The notes beneath the pieces were generated by a model, which saw nothing but the letters and a program-made list of their open reading frames with translations, searched no databases and had not been told where the DNA came from. This document shows, piece after piece, positions 1 through 10,401 of a DNA stretch of 45,597 nucleotides; the stretch's first letter is position 1, and every line of letters begins with the position of its first letter. The stretch comes from Flammeovirgaceae bacterium (lineage in GTDB: Bacteria; Bacteroidota; Bacteroidia; Cytophagales; Cyclobacteriaceae): positions 1-45,597 of the forward strand of contig JAAUQD010000009.1 in NCBI GenBank assembly GCA_012032815.1, read 5' to 3'. The position numbers were made by a program, and so were the translations under genes.

Positions 1-180
1 TTGAAGTAGAAGGAATGGGCTCCAGTGATGGCGGTGAGTTGCAACGCACACCCCTTCCCAATTGATTGGTGTTTTGTAGGTGCACCTCAACGACATCCCC
101 ACACACCCAACGAGCAAGTGCATAAAAAAGATATTCAAAGTATGATTGGTTTGTATGATCGCTTAATGAAGAAACTCTAA
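1..180 (+). CDS. C-terminus of a metallopeptidase-like protein (partial, frameshifted)
   Basis: Only the last ~60 residues are in the window. Frame 3 reads ...[17 protein letters not shown] and stops at 63-65; frame 1 continues [20 protein letters not shown]...LMKKL to the stop at 178-180. Joined by one missing base near 60, this is a single sensible C-terminus. The pattern of an S-D-G, a proline-rich turn, a glycine and then H-TPNE-V followed by a helix resembles the end of M20/M28-type zinc peptidases, where the late histidine binds metal. That family assignment is an inference from a short piece. The next gene starts 20 bases later on the same strand. Confidence 0.35.
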
Positions 181-202
181 CGATACTAAAATAGATGACA
201 TG

Positions 203-1562
<1,360 letters not shown>

Positions 1563-1575
1563 TTTATTTTAAAAC

Positions 1576-1583
1576 TATATTTG
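1576..1583 (+). promoter_or_regulatory. Putative -7 element upstream of hpt
   Basis: TATATTTG fits the Bacteroidota -7 consensus TAnnTTTG and lies 17 bases before the hpt start codon. A convincing -33 TTTG is not present at 19-21 bases upstream; only TTC is seen near 1553. Confidence 0.45.
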
Positions 1584-1600
1584 CCACCTTTCAAAAAATA

Positions 1601-2125
1601 ATGAAAGTTGCTGATCTGAATTTCAAGAAATTCATTCCGAAGTCGGAAATAAACTCGGTCGTAAAAAAACTGGCGGGTAAAATCAACGTGGACTACAAAG
1701 GAAAAACTCCTGTTTTTCTATCCATTCTTAATGGTTCGTTTATGTTTACTTCGGATCTTATCAAATTTATTGATCTTGATTGCAAAGTATCTTTTGTTAA
1801 AGTGTCCAGCTATTCGGGTACACAGACTACCGGGCAGGTGAAAACGTTAATAGGTCTGGATGAAAGTTTGTTCAAACAGGATGTCATCATCGTGGAAGAT
1901 ATTGTGGACACCGGCACAACACTTCAAAAAATCCTGGAAGAACTTACTGCGCTTGGTGTTCGTTCGGTTGAAGTAATTTCATTGTTGCGAAAAGAAATTG
2001 CCCGTGAAAAAAAAGTAAATGTGAAATACGTTGGGTTTGATATAGACTCAGAATTTGTGCTGGGTTATGGACTGGATTACAACGGACTGGGAAGGAATTT
2101 TGCGGATCTCTACAAAAAGGTATAA
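1601..2125 (+). CDS. hpt: Hypoxanthine phosphoribosyltransferase
   Basis: Purine salvage enzyme that joins hypoxanthine (usually also guanine) to PRPP to give IMP/GMP in the cytoplasm. The PRPP-binding loop [13 protein letters not shown] is clear at about residues 92-104, and the family's SILNGSFMF segment and C-terminal VGFDI...GYGLDYN purine-binding region are intact. The 174-aa length is normal. The stop codon overlaps the ATG of the next gene by one base (TAATG), indicating translational coupling with the YggU-family gene. Just downstream comes adk, another nucleotide-metabolism gene. Confidence 0.93.
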   Translation: MKVADLNFKKFIPKSEINSVVKKLAGKINVDYKGKTPVFLSILNGSFMFTSDLIKFIDLDCKVSFVKVSSYSGTQTTGQVKTLIGLDESLFKQDVIIVEDIVDTGTTLQKILEELTALGVRSVEVISLLRKEIAREKKVNVKYVGFDIDSEFVLGYGLDYNGLGRNFADLYKKV

Positions 2126-2355
2126 TGAAAATCCGGATCCGTGTAAAACCAAATTCACGCGAGCAAAAAATTGAAGAAGATGAACAAGGGCTGATTGTGC
2201 GACTAAAATCATCTCCAACCAAAGGGAAGGCCAATGAAGAATTAATCGACTTGCTGGCAAAGAGATATGACGTCAGAAAAAATCAGATCACCATTAAATC
2301 AGGCACGAGTAATAAACTCAAACTGATCGAAATCATAAAACCAAAGTCGAATTAA
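2125..2355 (+). CDS. DUF167/YggU family protein
   Basis: Small 76-aa protein of the DUF167 (YggU) family, whose biochemical role is unknown. The family pattern is visible: an N-terminal strand with VKPNS, the central [13 protein letters not shown] motif, and a final strand holding [14 protein letters not shown]. It begins on the last base of the hpt stop codon, so the two are almost certainly co-transcribed. No signal peptide or membrane segment is seen. The function cannot be inferred beyond the conserved fold. Confidence 0.85.
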   Translation: MKIRIRVKPNSREQKIEEDEQGLIVRLKSSPTKGKANEELIDLLAKRYDVRKNQITIKSGTSNKLKLIEIIKPKSN

Positions 2356-2400
2356 TTAGCAGTTATTTTTTAAATTGACCACTCAATAAAAAATCCGATC

Positions 2401-2970
2401 ATGGTAAACCTTGTTTTATTTGGTCCTCCCGGTGCTGGCAAAGGAACGCAGAGTGAAAAACTTATTGAGAAGTATGGCTTTGTGCATATCTCAACAGGCG
2501 ACTTATTCAGATGGCACACCAAAAACGAAACGAGCCTCGGAAAAAAAGTAAAAGAGATCATGGACAGCGGTGCCCTGGTGCCCGACTCCATTACCATAGC
2601 CATGCTCAAGGAAGAACTGGACAAAAATCCGGATGCTAACGGTTTTTTGTTTGATGGATTTCCGCGAACCGTTGACCAGGCACAAGCACTGGATCAATTC
2701 ATGAAAGAAAATAACTCAGGTATTCATTTTGTGATAGCCCTGGATGTACCCGAGAAAGAGCTTCGCGAGCGAATAGCAAAACGAAAGCTCACATCAAACA
2801 GAGCCGATGATGAGGTGGAGAAATTGAATAAGAGAGTTAATGAGTATTTTGGCAAGACGATTCATGTATTGCCCTATTATAAAAAGAACGATCGGTTGAA
2901 TACCGTAAATGGAGTTGGTGAAATCGATAAGATCTTTTCTGCTATCTGCGCTGTGCTCGACAAAAAATAG
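2401..2970 (+). CDS. adk: Adenylate kinase
   Basis: Converts ATP + AMP to 2 ADP, keeping adenine nucleotide pools balanced. The P-loop GPPGAGKGTQ lies at residues 8-17, followed by the AMP-binding STGDLFR segment, DGFPRT in the core and a short LID. At 189 aa it is the short-LID form without the four-cysteine zinc motif. ATG at 2401 gives a P-loop at the expected distance. It follows the YggU gene by 45 bases and precedes obgE, an adk-obgE pairing familiar in Bacteroidota. Confidence 0.95.
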   Translation: MVNLVLFGPPGAGKGTQSEKLIEKYGFVHISTGDLFRWHTKNETSLGKKVKEIMDSGALVPDSITIAMLKEELDKNPDANGFLFDGFPRTVDQAQALDQFMKENNSGIHFVIALDVPEKELRERIAKRKLTSNRADDEVEKLNKRVNEYFGKTIHVLPYYKKNDRLNTVNGVGEIDKIFSAICAVLDKK

Positions 2971-3045
2971 ATAGCCACCTGATTTCAGAAAACTACATGA
3001 TCTACCAATAGTTTTCATTTCTTTGCAGTTCCAATTTCCAATTGC

Positions 3046-4034
3046 ATGTCTGGCGCTAATTTCATCGATTATGTAAAGTTTTGTTCACGCTCAGGCTCAG
3101 GAGGAGCGGGTTGTTTGCATTTTCATCGCGAAAATACGTAGCCAAAGGGGGGCCTGATGGAGGCGATGGTGGTCGGGGCGGTCATATTATTTTACGAGGT
3201 AATGCACAACTCTGGACGTTGTTGCACCTCAAATACCGAAAGCACATCATTGCCGACAACGGAAATCCGGGCGAGCCTCAGGATCGCACGGGAGCCATGG
3301 GACACGATGAAATAATCGAAGTACCAATCGGCACAGTAGCCAAACGTGAAGGCTCAGACGAAATCGTTTGTGAAATAACAAAAGACGGTGAAGAAATAAT
3401 ACTTACCCCTGGCGGTCGTGGTGGAAAAGGAAATGCATTTTTTGCCACAGCTACCAATCGCGCACCACAACATGTGCAACCCGGAGAGCCGGGAATTGAA
3501 GAGTGGATTATACTTGAATTAAAACTTTTAGCCGATGTGGGACTGGTTGGTTTTCCAAATGCAGGAAAATCAACCCTTCTTTCGGTGGTGTCTGCGGCCA
3601 AACCAAAAATTGCAGATTATGCTTTCACTACACTAACGCCTAACCTGGGCGTGGTATCTTATCGCGACAACAAATCTTTTGTAATGGCTGATATCCCCGG
3701 TATTATAGAAGGTGCTGCCGAAGGAAAGGGGTTGGGAATCCGATTTCTCAAGCACATCGAACGGAATTCCATTCTTCTTTTTATCGTGCCTTGTGACACA
3801 ACGGATATAGCAAAGGAGTACGACATTCTTTTGAATGAATTAAAAAAGTATAGCCCACAATTAATGGACAAAAAAAGAATCTTAGCCATTTCAAAATCGG
3901 ATCTTCTTGATGACGAGTTGAAACAAGAAATGGCTAAAGAACTACCTCCGGATATACCTTCATTGTTTTTCTCCAGCGTTGCACAGCAGGGAATACAGGA
4001 ATTAAAAGACTTGATTTGGAAAAACCTGCATTAG
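3046..4034 (+). CDS. obgE: Obg GTPase (one frameshift)
   Basis: Essential ribosome-associated GTPase involved in 50S assembly and stress control. The N-terminus [11 protein letters not shown] begins at 3046 and includes the glycine-rich Obg domain (GSGGAG, then [13 protein letters not shown] after the break). The G domain has G1 GFPNAGKST, the [10 protein letters not shown]3 region and SKSD as G4. Repaired length is ~329 aa; there is no C-terminal OCT extension, common in this phylum. One A is missing in the run 3131-3134, so the N-terminal 29 codons and the rest sit in different frames; an uncorrected call would begin near 3081 and lose the true N-terminus. Confidence 0.92.
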
Positions 4035-4042
4035 GCCTGTTT

Positions 4043-4087
4043 ATGTCAAAGTGTCACAAAACGACCCTTGGCGTAGTTCTTGACAAA
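4043..4087 (+). promoter_or_regulatory. Heat-shock-type control region of grpE-dnaJ (shared with dnaK)
   Basis: Two blocks recur upstream of dnaK. Block A, ATGTCAAAGTGTCAC (4043-4057), contains a direct repeat of TGTCA with an 8-base period. Block B starts with ACCCTTGGC (4064-4072), then seven bases and TTGACAAA (4080-4087). Block B ends 24 bases before the first grpE ATG. The GG-N10-GA spacing resembles a -24/-12 sigma-54 promoter, but the -12 position has GA where GC is usual. Function is inferred from the sharing and the gene identities. Confidence 0.5.
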
Positions 4088-4111
4088 TGCAGCTTATTTA
4101 TATTGACTTAA

Positions 4112-4675
4112 ATGATGGAAAAGAACGCAGAAACCGAAAAAGAGCTCGAAAATAACATTGATGCAACCGGAGATGTTCCGCCTGTAACGAATGATGAGAC
4201 GGAGATCAATGAGGATTTACATGTGAAAATGGATGATCCGACTTCAAAGTTGAAGGACGATTTGGCGGAGGCCAAGGATAAATACATCCGCCTTTATGCG
4301 GAGTTTGAAAATCACAGAAAGAGAACTGCAAAAGAAAAGCTGGACTTAATTCTTTCCGCCAATGAGGATTTAATCCGCATGTTGCTTCCTATTGTTGATG
4401 ATTTTGAACGGGCAGAAAAAGCAATTAATGAAAGTGATGCTAAGAACATTGAAGGGTATAAGTTGATTCACCAAAAATTGAAGCGCCTGCTCGAGCAGTA
4501 TGGTGTAAAACAAATGGACGTTAATGAAAGCGAATTTAACCCTGATCTTCACGAAGCAATCACTCAAATTGAAGTGGAGGATGAAAAGAAAGGCAAAATT
4601 GTAGAGACCATGGAGGCTGGTTATATGCTTCGTGATAAGGTGATTCGGTTTGCAAAAGTTGTAGTGGGAAAATAA
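4112..4675 (+). CDS. grpE: Nucleotide exchange factor GrpE
   Basis: Releases ADP from DnaK and so resets the chaperone cycle. The first ~45 residues are acidic and disordered, then a long coiled-coil helix (about residues 50-85, LKDDLAEAKDKYIRLYAE), followed by the ENHRKRT segment and the C-terminal beta domain ending GYMLRDKVIRFAKVVVGK, the family signature. Length 187 aa is normal. A second ATG lies at 4115. The gene is followed after nine bases by dnaJ, so they form an operon. dnaK is 12 kb away but shares the upstream control element. Confidence 0.95.
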   Translation: MMEKNAETEKELENNIDATGDVPPVTNDETEINEDLHVKMDDPTSKLKDDLAEAKDKYIRLYAEFENHRKRTAKEKLDLILSANEDLIRMLLPIVDDFERAEKAINESDAKNIEGYKLIHQKLKRLLEQYGVKQMDVNESEFNPDLHEAITQIEVEDEKKGKIVETMEAGYMLRDKVIRFAKVVVGK

Positions 4676-4684
4676 TTCCAAACG

Positions 4685-5799
4685 ATGGCCAAGAGAGATT
4701 TTTACGACATACTGGAAGTTCCACGAAGCGCTTCTGCAGACGAAATTAAGAAAGCCTACCGGAAGGTGGCCATTAAGTTTCATCCGGATAAGAATCCCGG
4801 TAATAAAGAGGCAGAAGAAAAATTTAAGGAAGCTGCTGAAGCCTATGAGGTGTTAAGCAATCAGGAGAAGCGGTCACACTACGATCGGTTTGGCCATGCA
4901 CGTTCCGGCAATGGTGGATTCAGTGGCCATCATATGAACATGGAAGATATCTTCAGCCAGTTCGGAGATATTTTTGGAGGTGGAGGCGGCAGCCCATTCG
5001 ATAGTTTTTTGGAGGAGGCTCACGCGGCCGCCAGCGTAAAGGATCCAATCTGCGTATTAAACTAAGCCTGACATTGGATGAGATAGCGAATGGCGTGGAA
5101 AAGAAAATAAAGGTAAACCGTCTCGTACATGCCGATGGGGTTACCTTCAAAACATGCGCGACTTGCCAGGGAAGCGGGCAAATGCGAAAAGTGGTGAACA
5201 CGATGCTGGGACAAATGGTCTCCTCATCTACCTGCTCTACCTGTAGTGGGTCGGGTCAAATCATTGACAAGCGTCCCTCAGGTGTGGATAGTTCGGGATT
5301 GGTTTCAAAAGAAGATATCATTTCTATAAAAGTTCCTGCAGGTGTCTCTGATGGCATGCAACTTTCCATGTCGGGACGTGGAAACGAAGCACCGGGGGGT
5401 GGTGTATCTGGCGATCTGCTCATTCTTATTGAAGAGAAGGAGGATAAAAAACTAAAGCGTGATGGAAATAATCTGATCTACGATTTACACATTAGCTTTA
5501 TTGATGCTGCACTAGGCACCTCGGAAGAGGTACCCTCCATTGGCGGCAAAGTCAGGATTAAAATTGAACCTGGAACTCAGAGCGGAAAGATTTTGAGATT
5601 GCGGGGTAAAGGAATTAAAGACATCAATGGGTATGGCACAGGAGACCAATTGATATATGTGAACGTGTGGACCCCAAAAAAATTGACCAGCGAAGAAAAA
5701 GCCAAGCTTGAGAGCTTGCGCTCCTCTGCTAATTTTATCCCCAATCCAACTTCAGACGATAAGGGATTCTTCGAACGGATGAAGGAATACTTCTCCTGA
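4685..5799 (+). CDS. dnaJ: Chaperone DnaJ with reduced zinc finger (one frameshift)
   Basis: Hsp40 co-chaperone that stimulates DnaK ATPase. The J domain occupies residues 1-70 with the HPD motif (KFHPDKNPG), then a Gly/Phe-rich linker, a cysteine region and the two-part C-terminal substrate-binding domain. Canonical DnaJ has four CxxCxGxG repeats; here only two are present, CATCQGSG and CSTCSGSG, so the zinc region is roughly halved. The frame breaks at the T run 5005-5010; adding one T gives [21 protein letters not shown] and a ~371-aa protein. It is coupled to grpE upstream. The two-repeat form may be a lineage variant. Confidence 0.93.
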
Positions 5800-5882
5800 T
5801 CGGGAAACTTCAATTTCTTCGTTCTTCATCTTTTTATTACATGGTGTAACCCCCTTGCCGGTAAAGCCGTAAATAACTAGAT

Positions 5883-6773
5883 ATGTGGAAATTTCTAACC
5901 TTTTTAGGGGTATCTCTAATGGCTGCAGGTGGGCTGGTTGCCCAGGTTAAGAAGCAGTTTTCTGTAGAAAAGGCATCCGATTGTAAGGTGGTTAACCTTT
6001 TTCTAACCACAAAATTCGGGAATTGTTTCATTCGGCCCAGTGAAAACGAAGAGATTCTAAGCATCTATAGCAATCAGGAATTTGATGATTTTTCGCATTC
6101 ATTTAAAAATGAAACTGTCAGTAGCGCGTGCAACATTCACCTTGATCTGGTACAAAAAAATAAGTCGGGTGTTGGCCGAACGATATCCGATCGGATGTTG
6201 GGAGCTGACGATCGGCATTCAGAGGAATTCTGGAAAGTCTATTTAACGGAGACGATTCCTTACAATATTGATTTATCCTACGGACTGGGTCATGCCAATA
6301 TCGATTTAAGCGGTCTGGCCATCAACCGATTTAAGGTAAACACAGGAAGTGCCGATGTGCATATCAACTATTCAGGAAATAGTAATAAAATTGAAATGGA
6401 CACCTTCCTGGTCAAAGTAGAATTTGGAACCGTGACCGTGAAGCAAATTTCAAGAAGCAAATCAAAATATGTAATTGCTGATGTTGGATTTGGAAATATG
6501 ATGCTGGACTTCAGTGGAGCAAATCTAACCTCGAAGCACGTACAGGGCAGTGTAGGTGCTGGCAACCTGGTCATAGTCCTGCCGGAGAGTAATGTGCCTG
6601 TTGTTGTAAACATTAAAAATTCCTGGTTGTGCAGTGTTCAGCCTATTAAAGGCATGAAAAAAATCAGTGACAACTCATTTGTTAATCAAGCCTACCAGGA
6701 GAATCCTAAGAATGCCCTGTCGTTTGATCTCGATGTCTCTATGGGCAACATTGTGTTTAAAGAAAGTAAATAA
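5883..6773 (+). CDS. Exported protein, DUF4097-like beta-helix candidate
   Basis: 296-aa protein of unknown function with a clear signal peptide (about residues 1-20, ending GGLVAQ). The rest is strand-rich with short glycine/asparagine turns (LSYGLGHANIDLSG, NTGSADVHINYSG, GSVGAGNLVIVLPE). This resembles DUF4097/LiaF-like putative adhesin domains, although I cannot name the family with certainty. There is no lipobox or membrane segment after the signal, so a periplasmic or surface location is likely. It stands between dnaJ and an ABC exporter on the same strand, with gaps of 83 and 80 bases that show no strong terminator. Confidence 0.6.
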   Translation: MWKFLTFLGVSLMAAGGLVAQVKKQFSVEKASDCKVVNLFLTTKFGNCFIRPSENEEILSIYSNQEFDDFSHSFKNETVSSACNIHLDLVQKNKSGVGRTISDRMLGADDRHSEEFWKVYLTETIPYNIDLSYGLGHANIDLSGLAINRFKVNTGSADVHINYSGNSNKIEMDTFLVKVEFGTVTVKQISRSKSKYVIADVGFGNMMLDFSGANLTSKHVQGSVGAGNLVIVLPESNVPVVVNIKNSWLCSVQPIKGMKKISDNSFVNQAYQENPKNALSFDLDVSMGNIVFKESK

Positions 6774-6853
6774 TTAAGTTTTTCATCCCGCCTAAAACTT
6801 TATCTTGCGAACCATTTTTGGTTTGCTTAAAGCTTATTTAATAGTTTCGATAA

Positions 6854-7768
6854 ATGAACGCATTACAGGTAGAGCGTGTAACAAAAAGGTATACTAATCA
6901 TACCGCACTCGATCAGGTTAGTTTATCCGTTCCAGAAAAATCCATTTTTGGTTTGCTGGGACCTAATGGTGCTGGGAAAACCACATTGATCAGGATCATT
7001 AATCAAATCATCTCGCTTGATGAAGGAACGATTACCATCTTTAATGAACGATTGCACGAAAATCATATTTCCGTAATAGGGTACCTGCCGGAAGAGCGTG
7101 GATTGTACAAGAAACTAAAAGTTGGTGAGCAATTACTTTACCTTGCTCAGCTCAAAGGTCTTAATCGAAAAGAAGCTCAAACCAGAATAAAAGCCTGGTT
7201 GCAAAAGTTTGATATTCTGGATTGGACTGGCAAAAAAGTAGAAGATCTCTCTAAAGGAATGGCACAAAAAGTTCAGTTCATCAGCACCGTCATGCATGAA
7301 CCTAAGCTGATTATCCTCGATGAACCTTTTTCAGGATTTGATCCTGTAAATGCTAACCTGATTCGTGACGAAATTCTGGAGCTCAAGGAAAAGGGGTCGA
7401 CTATTATTTTCTCCACACACCGAATGGAGACCGTGGAAGAACTGTGCGATCATATTGTTCTGATAAATAAATCAAAAAAAATTCTTGAAGGACCAAAAAA
7501 AGAAATCAAGAACAACTACAAGTCATTTACTTTTGCGGTGGATCATATCGGCTCTTTTCAATTGAATGGTGGAAACTATGAGATGATCCACCAAAATAAA
7601 GTTGAAGAAAACACCTACCGGAGTCTGGTAAGAATGAAATCACCGGGAAATCCAAATGACTTATTAAAACAATTGATAGAAATTACCGAGGTGCATAGCT
7701 TCATTGAGAAAGTACCCTCCATGAACGAGATATTTATTCAATTAGTGAAAGGAGGAAGTGATGAATAA
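6854..7768 (+). CDS. ABC transporter ATP-binding protein (NatA-like)
   Basis: ATPase subunit of an ABC-2-type exporter. Walker A is GPNGAGKTT (about residues 36-44), the signature is LSKGMAQKVQ, Walker B is LIILDEPFSGFDP and the switch histidine is in STHRMET. After residue ~220 there is an extra C-terminal domain of the type found in NatA-like proteins (DUF4162). Length is 304 aa. The next gene starts inside its last codons, so the two are translationally coupled and must form one exporter. Substrate is unknown; Na+ or a peptide/antibiotic are possibilities known for relatives. Confidence 0.88.
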   Translation: MNALQVERVTKRYTNHTALDQVSLSVPEKSIFGLLGPNGAGKTTLIRIINQIISLDEGTITIFNERLHENHISVIGYLPEERGLYKKLKVGEQLLYLAQLKGLNRKEAQTRIKAWLQKFDILDWTGKKVEDLSKGMAQKVQFISTVMHEPKLIILDEPFSGFDPVNANLIRDEILELKEKGSTIIFSTHRMETVEELCDHIVLINKSKKILEGPKKEIKNNYKSFTFAVDHIGSFQLNGGNYEMIHQNKVEENTYRSLVRMKSPGNPNDLLKQLIEITEVHSFIEKVPSMNEIFIQLVKGGSDE

Positions 7769-9071
7769 GACATGGTTAATCATTCAACGAGAGTTTTTAA
7801 ATCGCGTACAAAAGAAGTCATTTCTTGTAGCCACGATTCTTATACCTCTCATCTTTCCCGTTATTATGGCGGTATTGATTTATGTCGCCAAGGTGCAGAA
7901 AGAAAATGCCAGAAAACCAGTTGTACATCTTGTTGATGAGGGAAACTACCTCAACATCAATGACACATCCCGCTTTATTTTCAAAAAATTTAACGGGTCT
8001 ATTGAAGATGCTAAGCGAGCATTTTCAGAAAGTGACGATTTTGGGTTGCTGCATGTACCTCAAATCAATGTTTTCAATCCTGCCGGTGTTACGCTCTATA
8101 CAAAAGTGAACCCCGGTCCTGGAGAAGTGAGTGACCTGGAATCAAAAATCGAAAATAAGATCAAGGACATTAAGATGTTACGGTTTAAGATTGACCAAAA
8201 GATCCTGGATAGCTTAAAGACCAGCGTTGACATACGATCGGTAACTCTTTCTGAATCCGGTCAGGAAAAAGCAAGCGATACAAAAGTTCTTTTTGCAATA
8301 GGAATGGTTGGTGGCATCATGATTTACATCTTCATTTTTGTTTATGGTGCCCAAATCATGCAAGGTGTGATTGAAGAGAAAATGAGCAAGATTGTCGAAG
8401 TCATTGTCTCATCTGTACGCCCCTTCCAGTTGATGACCGGCAAAATAATCGGATTGGCTTCGGTAGGCATTCTGCAGTTTCTGATTTGGATCGTCCTGAT
8501 CTCTACATTGTCTTCACTCGTACTGGGTTATTTTGGAATGAGCGCTCCTCAAATGGAAATGATGAACCAGGCCAATGAACAAATGGCTAACGTTCCGGAG
8601 TATGACCCTCAGCTCATGTCGATCATGGAAACAGTAAATCAAATTCCATTTACTTACATTATTTTCAACTTCCTCTTTTTCTTTTTAGGCGGCTATCTCC
8701 TTTATGGAGCGCTCTTCGCGGCCGTAGGTTCAGCGGTTGACAGCCCAGCCGAAGCGCAACAATTCATGTTCCCGATTACTATACCCATGCTGATCTCCTA
8801 CTTTGCACTTTTTACATTCATTTTGGATGACCCTCATGGACCGATCAGTGTTTGGTTATCCATCATTCCATTCACATCCCCCATCGCCATGATGGGAAGG
8901 ATTGGATTTGGTGTGCCTGCCTGGCAACTTGCACTTTCGATGGTATCGTTGATTGGCGGGTTTATTCTTACTACCTGGATAGCAGGCCGTATTTATCGTG
9001 TGGGCATACTGATGCACGGAACAAAAGTCAATTATAAAGTTTTGGCCAAATGGTTTATGATGAAAGGATGA
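7761..9071 (+). CDS. ABC-2 type permease (NatB-like)
   Basis: Membrane subunit paired with the preceding ATPase. One N-terminal transmembrane helix (about residues 22-44) is followed by a large extracytoplasmic domain (to ~residue 175) and five or six C-terminal helices, the ABC-2 membrane layout with the conserved QGVIEEKMSKIVEVIVSSVRP loop. I chose ATG 7761 over the in-frame GTG at 7758 because GGAGG at 7751-7755 is spaced five bases from the ATG. It overlaps the ATPase gene by eight bases. A strong terminator follows at 9092, ending the operon. Length ~436 aa. Confidence 0.86.
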   Translation: MNKTWLIIQREFLNRVQKKSFLVATILIPLIFPVIMAVLIYVAKVQKENARKPVVHLVDEGNYLNINDTSRFIFKKFNGSIEDAKRAFSESDDFGLLHVPQINVFNPAGVTLYTKVNPGPGEVSDLESKIENKIKDIKMLRFKIDQKILDSLKTSVDIRSVTLSESGQEKASDTKVLFAIGMVGGIMIYIFIFVYGAQIMQGVIEEKMSKIVEVIVSSVRPFQLMTGKIIGLASVGILQFLIWIVLISTLSSLVLGYFGMSAPQMEMMNQANEQMANVPEYDPQLMSIMETVNQIPFTYIIFNFLFFFLGGYLLYGALFAAVGSAVDSPAEAQQFMFPITIPMLISYFALFTFILDDPHGPISVWLSIIPFTSPIAMMGRIGFGVPAWQLALSMVSLIGGFILTTWIAGRIYRVGILMHGTKVNYKVLAKWFMMKG

Positions 9072-9091
9072 CCAAAAAGTAAATCATACTG

Positions 9092-9120
9092 AACCGGATG
9101 ACGACCTCATCCGGTTTTTT
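9092..9120 (+). terminator. Intrinsic terminator after the ABC exporter
   Basis: Perfect 10-bp stem AACCGGATGA / TCATCCGGTT with the loop CGACC, followed directly by a T run (9115-9120). It separates the exporter operon from the histidine kinase gene. Confidence 0.85.
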
Positions 9121-9134
9121 ATTTAATTTCAATA

Positions 9135-10349
9135 ATGCAGATAAAATCGCTTCTTGATTTTTTTCGCTTTGATCAGGAGAATTCAGCGCTGAAATGGATA
9201 ATCCTCTTCATTTCCGCTGTTATCAGCATAGGAAGTATCTACTATACCAACATCCTGGTAAGACAATTAAAGGACAGGGAGTTCAACCAGGTAAATCTTT
9301 ATGCCAAAGCACTGGAGTACACGCTCAACGATGTGGACAACAATATCATCTTCATTACGGAGGAGGTCATTTATAAAAACAGTTCAATACCAACAATCCT
9401 ACTTGACGATGCCGGCAATATAATCTACCACGATAATATCGACATCGATTCGTCATGGTCTGTTAAAAAAATGAGTGATGTTTTGCAGAAGCAGCTTTCA
9501 GACATGAAACAAACGTATGCACCCATAGAGATTGTGCTTAAAGACCCTACTACTGATGAAATCTTTGGCAAACAATATGTGTATTACAAAAACTCATTTT
9601 TACTCACTCAACTAATTGCCTATCCGTACATACAACTTTCGGTGATCGCCATTTTCGGTTTCATATCTTATCTGGCTTTCAACTATAGCAAAACCGCAGA
9701 ACAAAATCGCTTATGGGTCGGTCTTGCCAAAGAAACAGCCCATCAACTGGGAACACCCTTATCGTCACTGATAGGATGGATTGAAGTCTTACGTGATGAC
9801 CCGTACATTAAGAACAAAGGGATTGTCGATGAGTTGGAGAAAGACATTCAGAAGCTGCGCGTCATAACTGAACGATTTTCCAGCATAGGTTCTGTTCCTG
9901 TTTTAAAAAGTGAAAATGTGTACTACCTCATCAACAATGTTGTCAGTTACCTTCAGCTTAGGGTGTCTTCCAAGGTTAAATTTGAAGTGTACACGCTTTC
10001 CGAATCCATTCAGGCTAATGTTCATGCTCAACTGTTTGAGTGGGTAATTGAAAACGTATGTAAAAACGCAGTAGATGCAATGGGCGGTACCGGCACGATC
10101 GCTATTAAAATATTGCGTGGCAATGAAGGCCGGGTGTTTATCGATATATCCGATACCGGAAAGGGTATACAAAAGACACATATACCCAGCGTTTTTAAAG
10201 CAGGTTTTACTACGAAAAAACGGGGATGGGGCCTTGGTCTTGCTCTTGCAAAGCGAATAATTGACCATTATCATTTTGGTAAAATTTATGTAAAATCCTC
10301 AGAGGAAATGGTGGGCACTACTTTTCGGATAGAACTACAAAGTGCCTGA
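9135..10349 (+). CDS. Membrane sensor histidine kinase
   Basis: Two transmembrane helices (about residues 20-42 and 160-182) flank a ~115-residue periplasmic sensor segment. The cytoplasmic part has the H box AKETAHQLGTPLSS with phospho-acceptor His203, N box VIENVCKNAVDAMG, G1 DTGKGI and G2 GWGLGLALAKR, so it should be an active kinase. There is no HAMP or PAS domain that I can see. No response regulator is adjacent, so it is an orphan kinase here. The signal it senses is unknown. The start at 9135 follows a terminator by 14 bases. Confidence 0.88.
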   Translation: MQIKSLLDFFRFDQENSALKWIILFISAVISIGSIYYTNILVRQLKDREFNQVNLYAKALEYTLNDVDNNIIFITEEVIYKNSSIPTILLDDAGNIIYHDNIDIDSSWSVKKMSDVLQKQLSDMKQTYAPIEIVLKDPTTDEIFGKQYVYYKNSFLLTQLIAYPYIQLSVIAIFGFISYLAFNYSKTAEQNRLWVGLAKETAHQLGTPLSSLIGWIEVLRDDPYIKNKGIVDELEKDIQKLRVITERFSSIGSVPVLKSENVYYLINNVVSYLQLRVSSKVKFEVYTLSESIQANVHAQLFEWVIENVCKNAVDAMGGTGTIAIKILRGNEGRVFIDISDTGKGIQKTHIPSVFKAGFTTKKRGWGLGLALAKRIIDHYHFGKIYVKSSEEMVGTTFRIELQSA

Positions 10350-10401
10350 AGAAAAGTGACAAAAATCACATCCTCAAAAGGGTCCTTTTTAAATTATATT
10401 G

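Noticed and set aside
6854-9071. Gliding-motility exporter GldA/GldF for the ABC pair
   Set aside because: The permease has the large extracytoplasmic domain and loop of NatB-like proteins and the ATPase the NatA-like C-terminal domain; no other gld gene is nearby.
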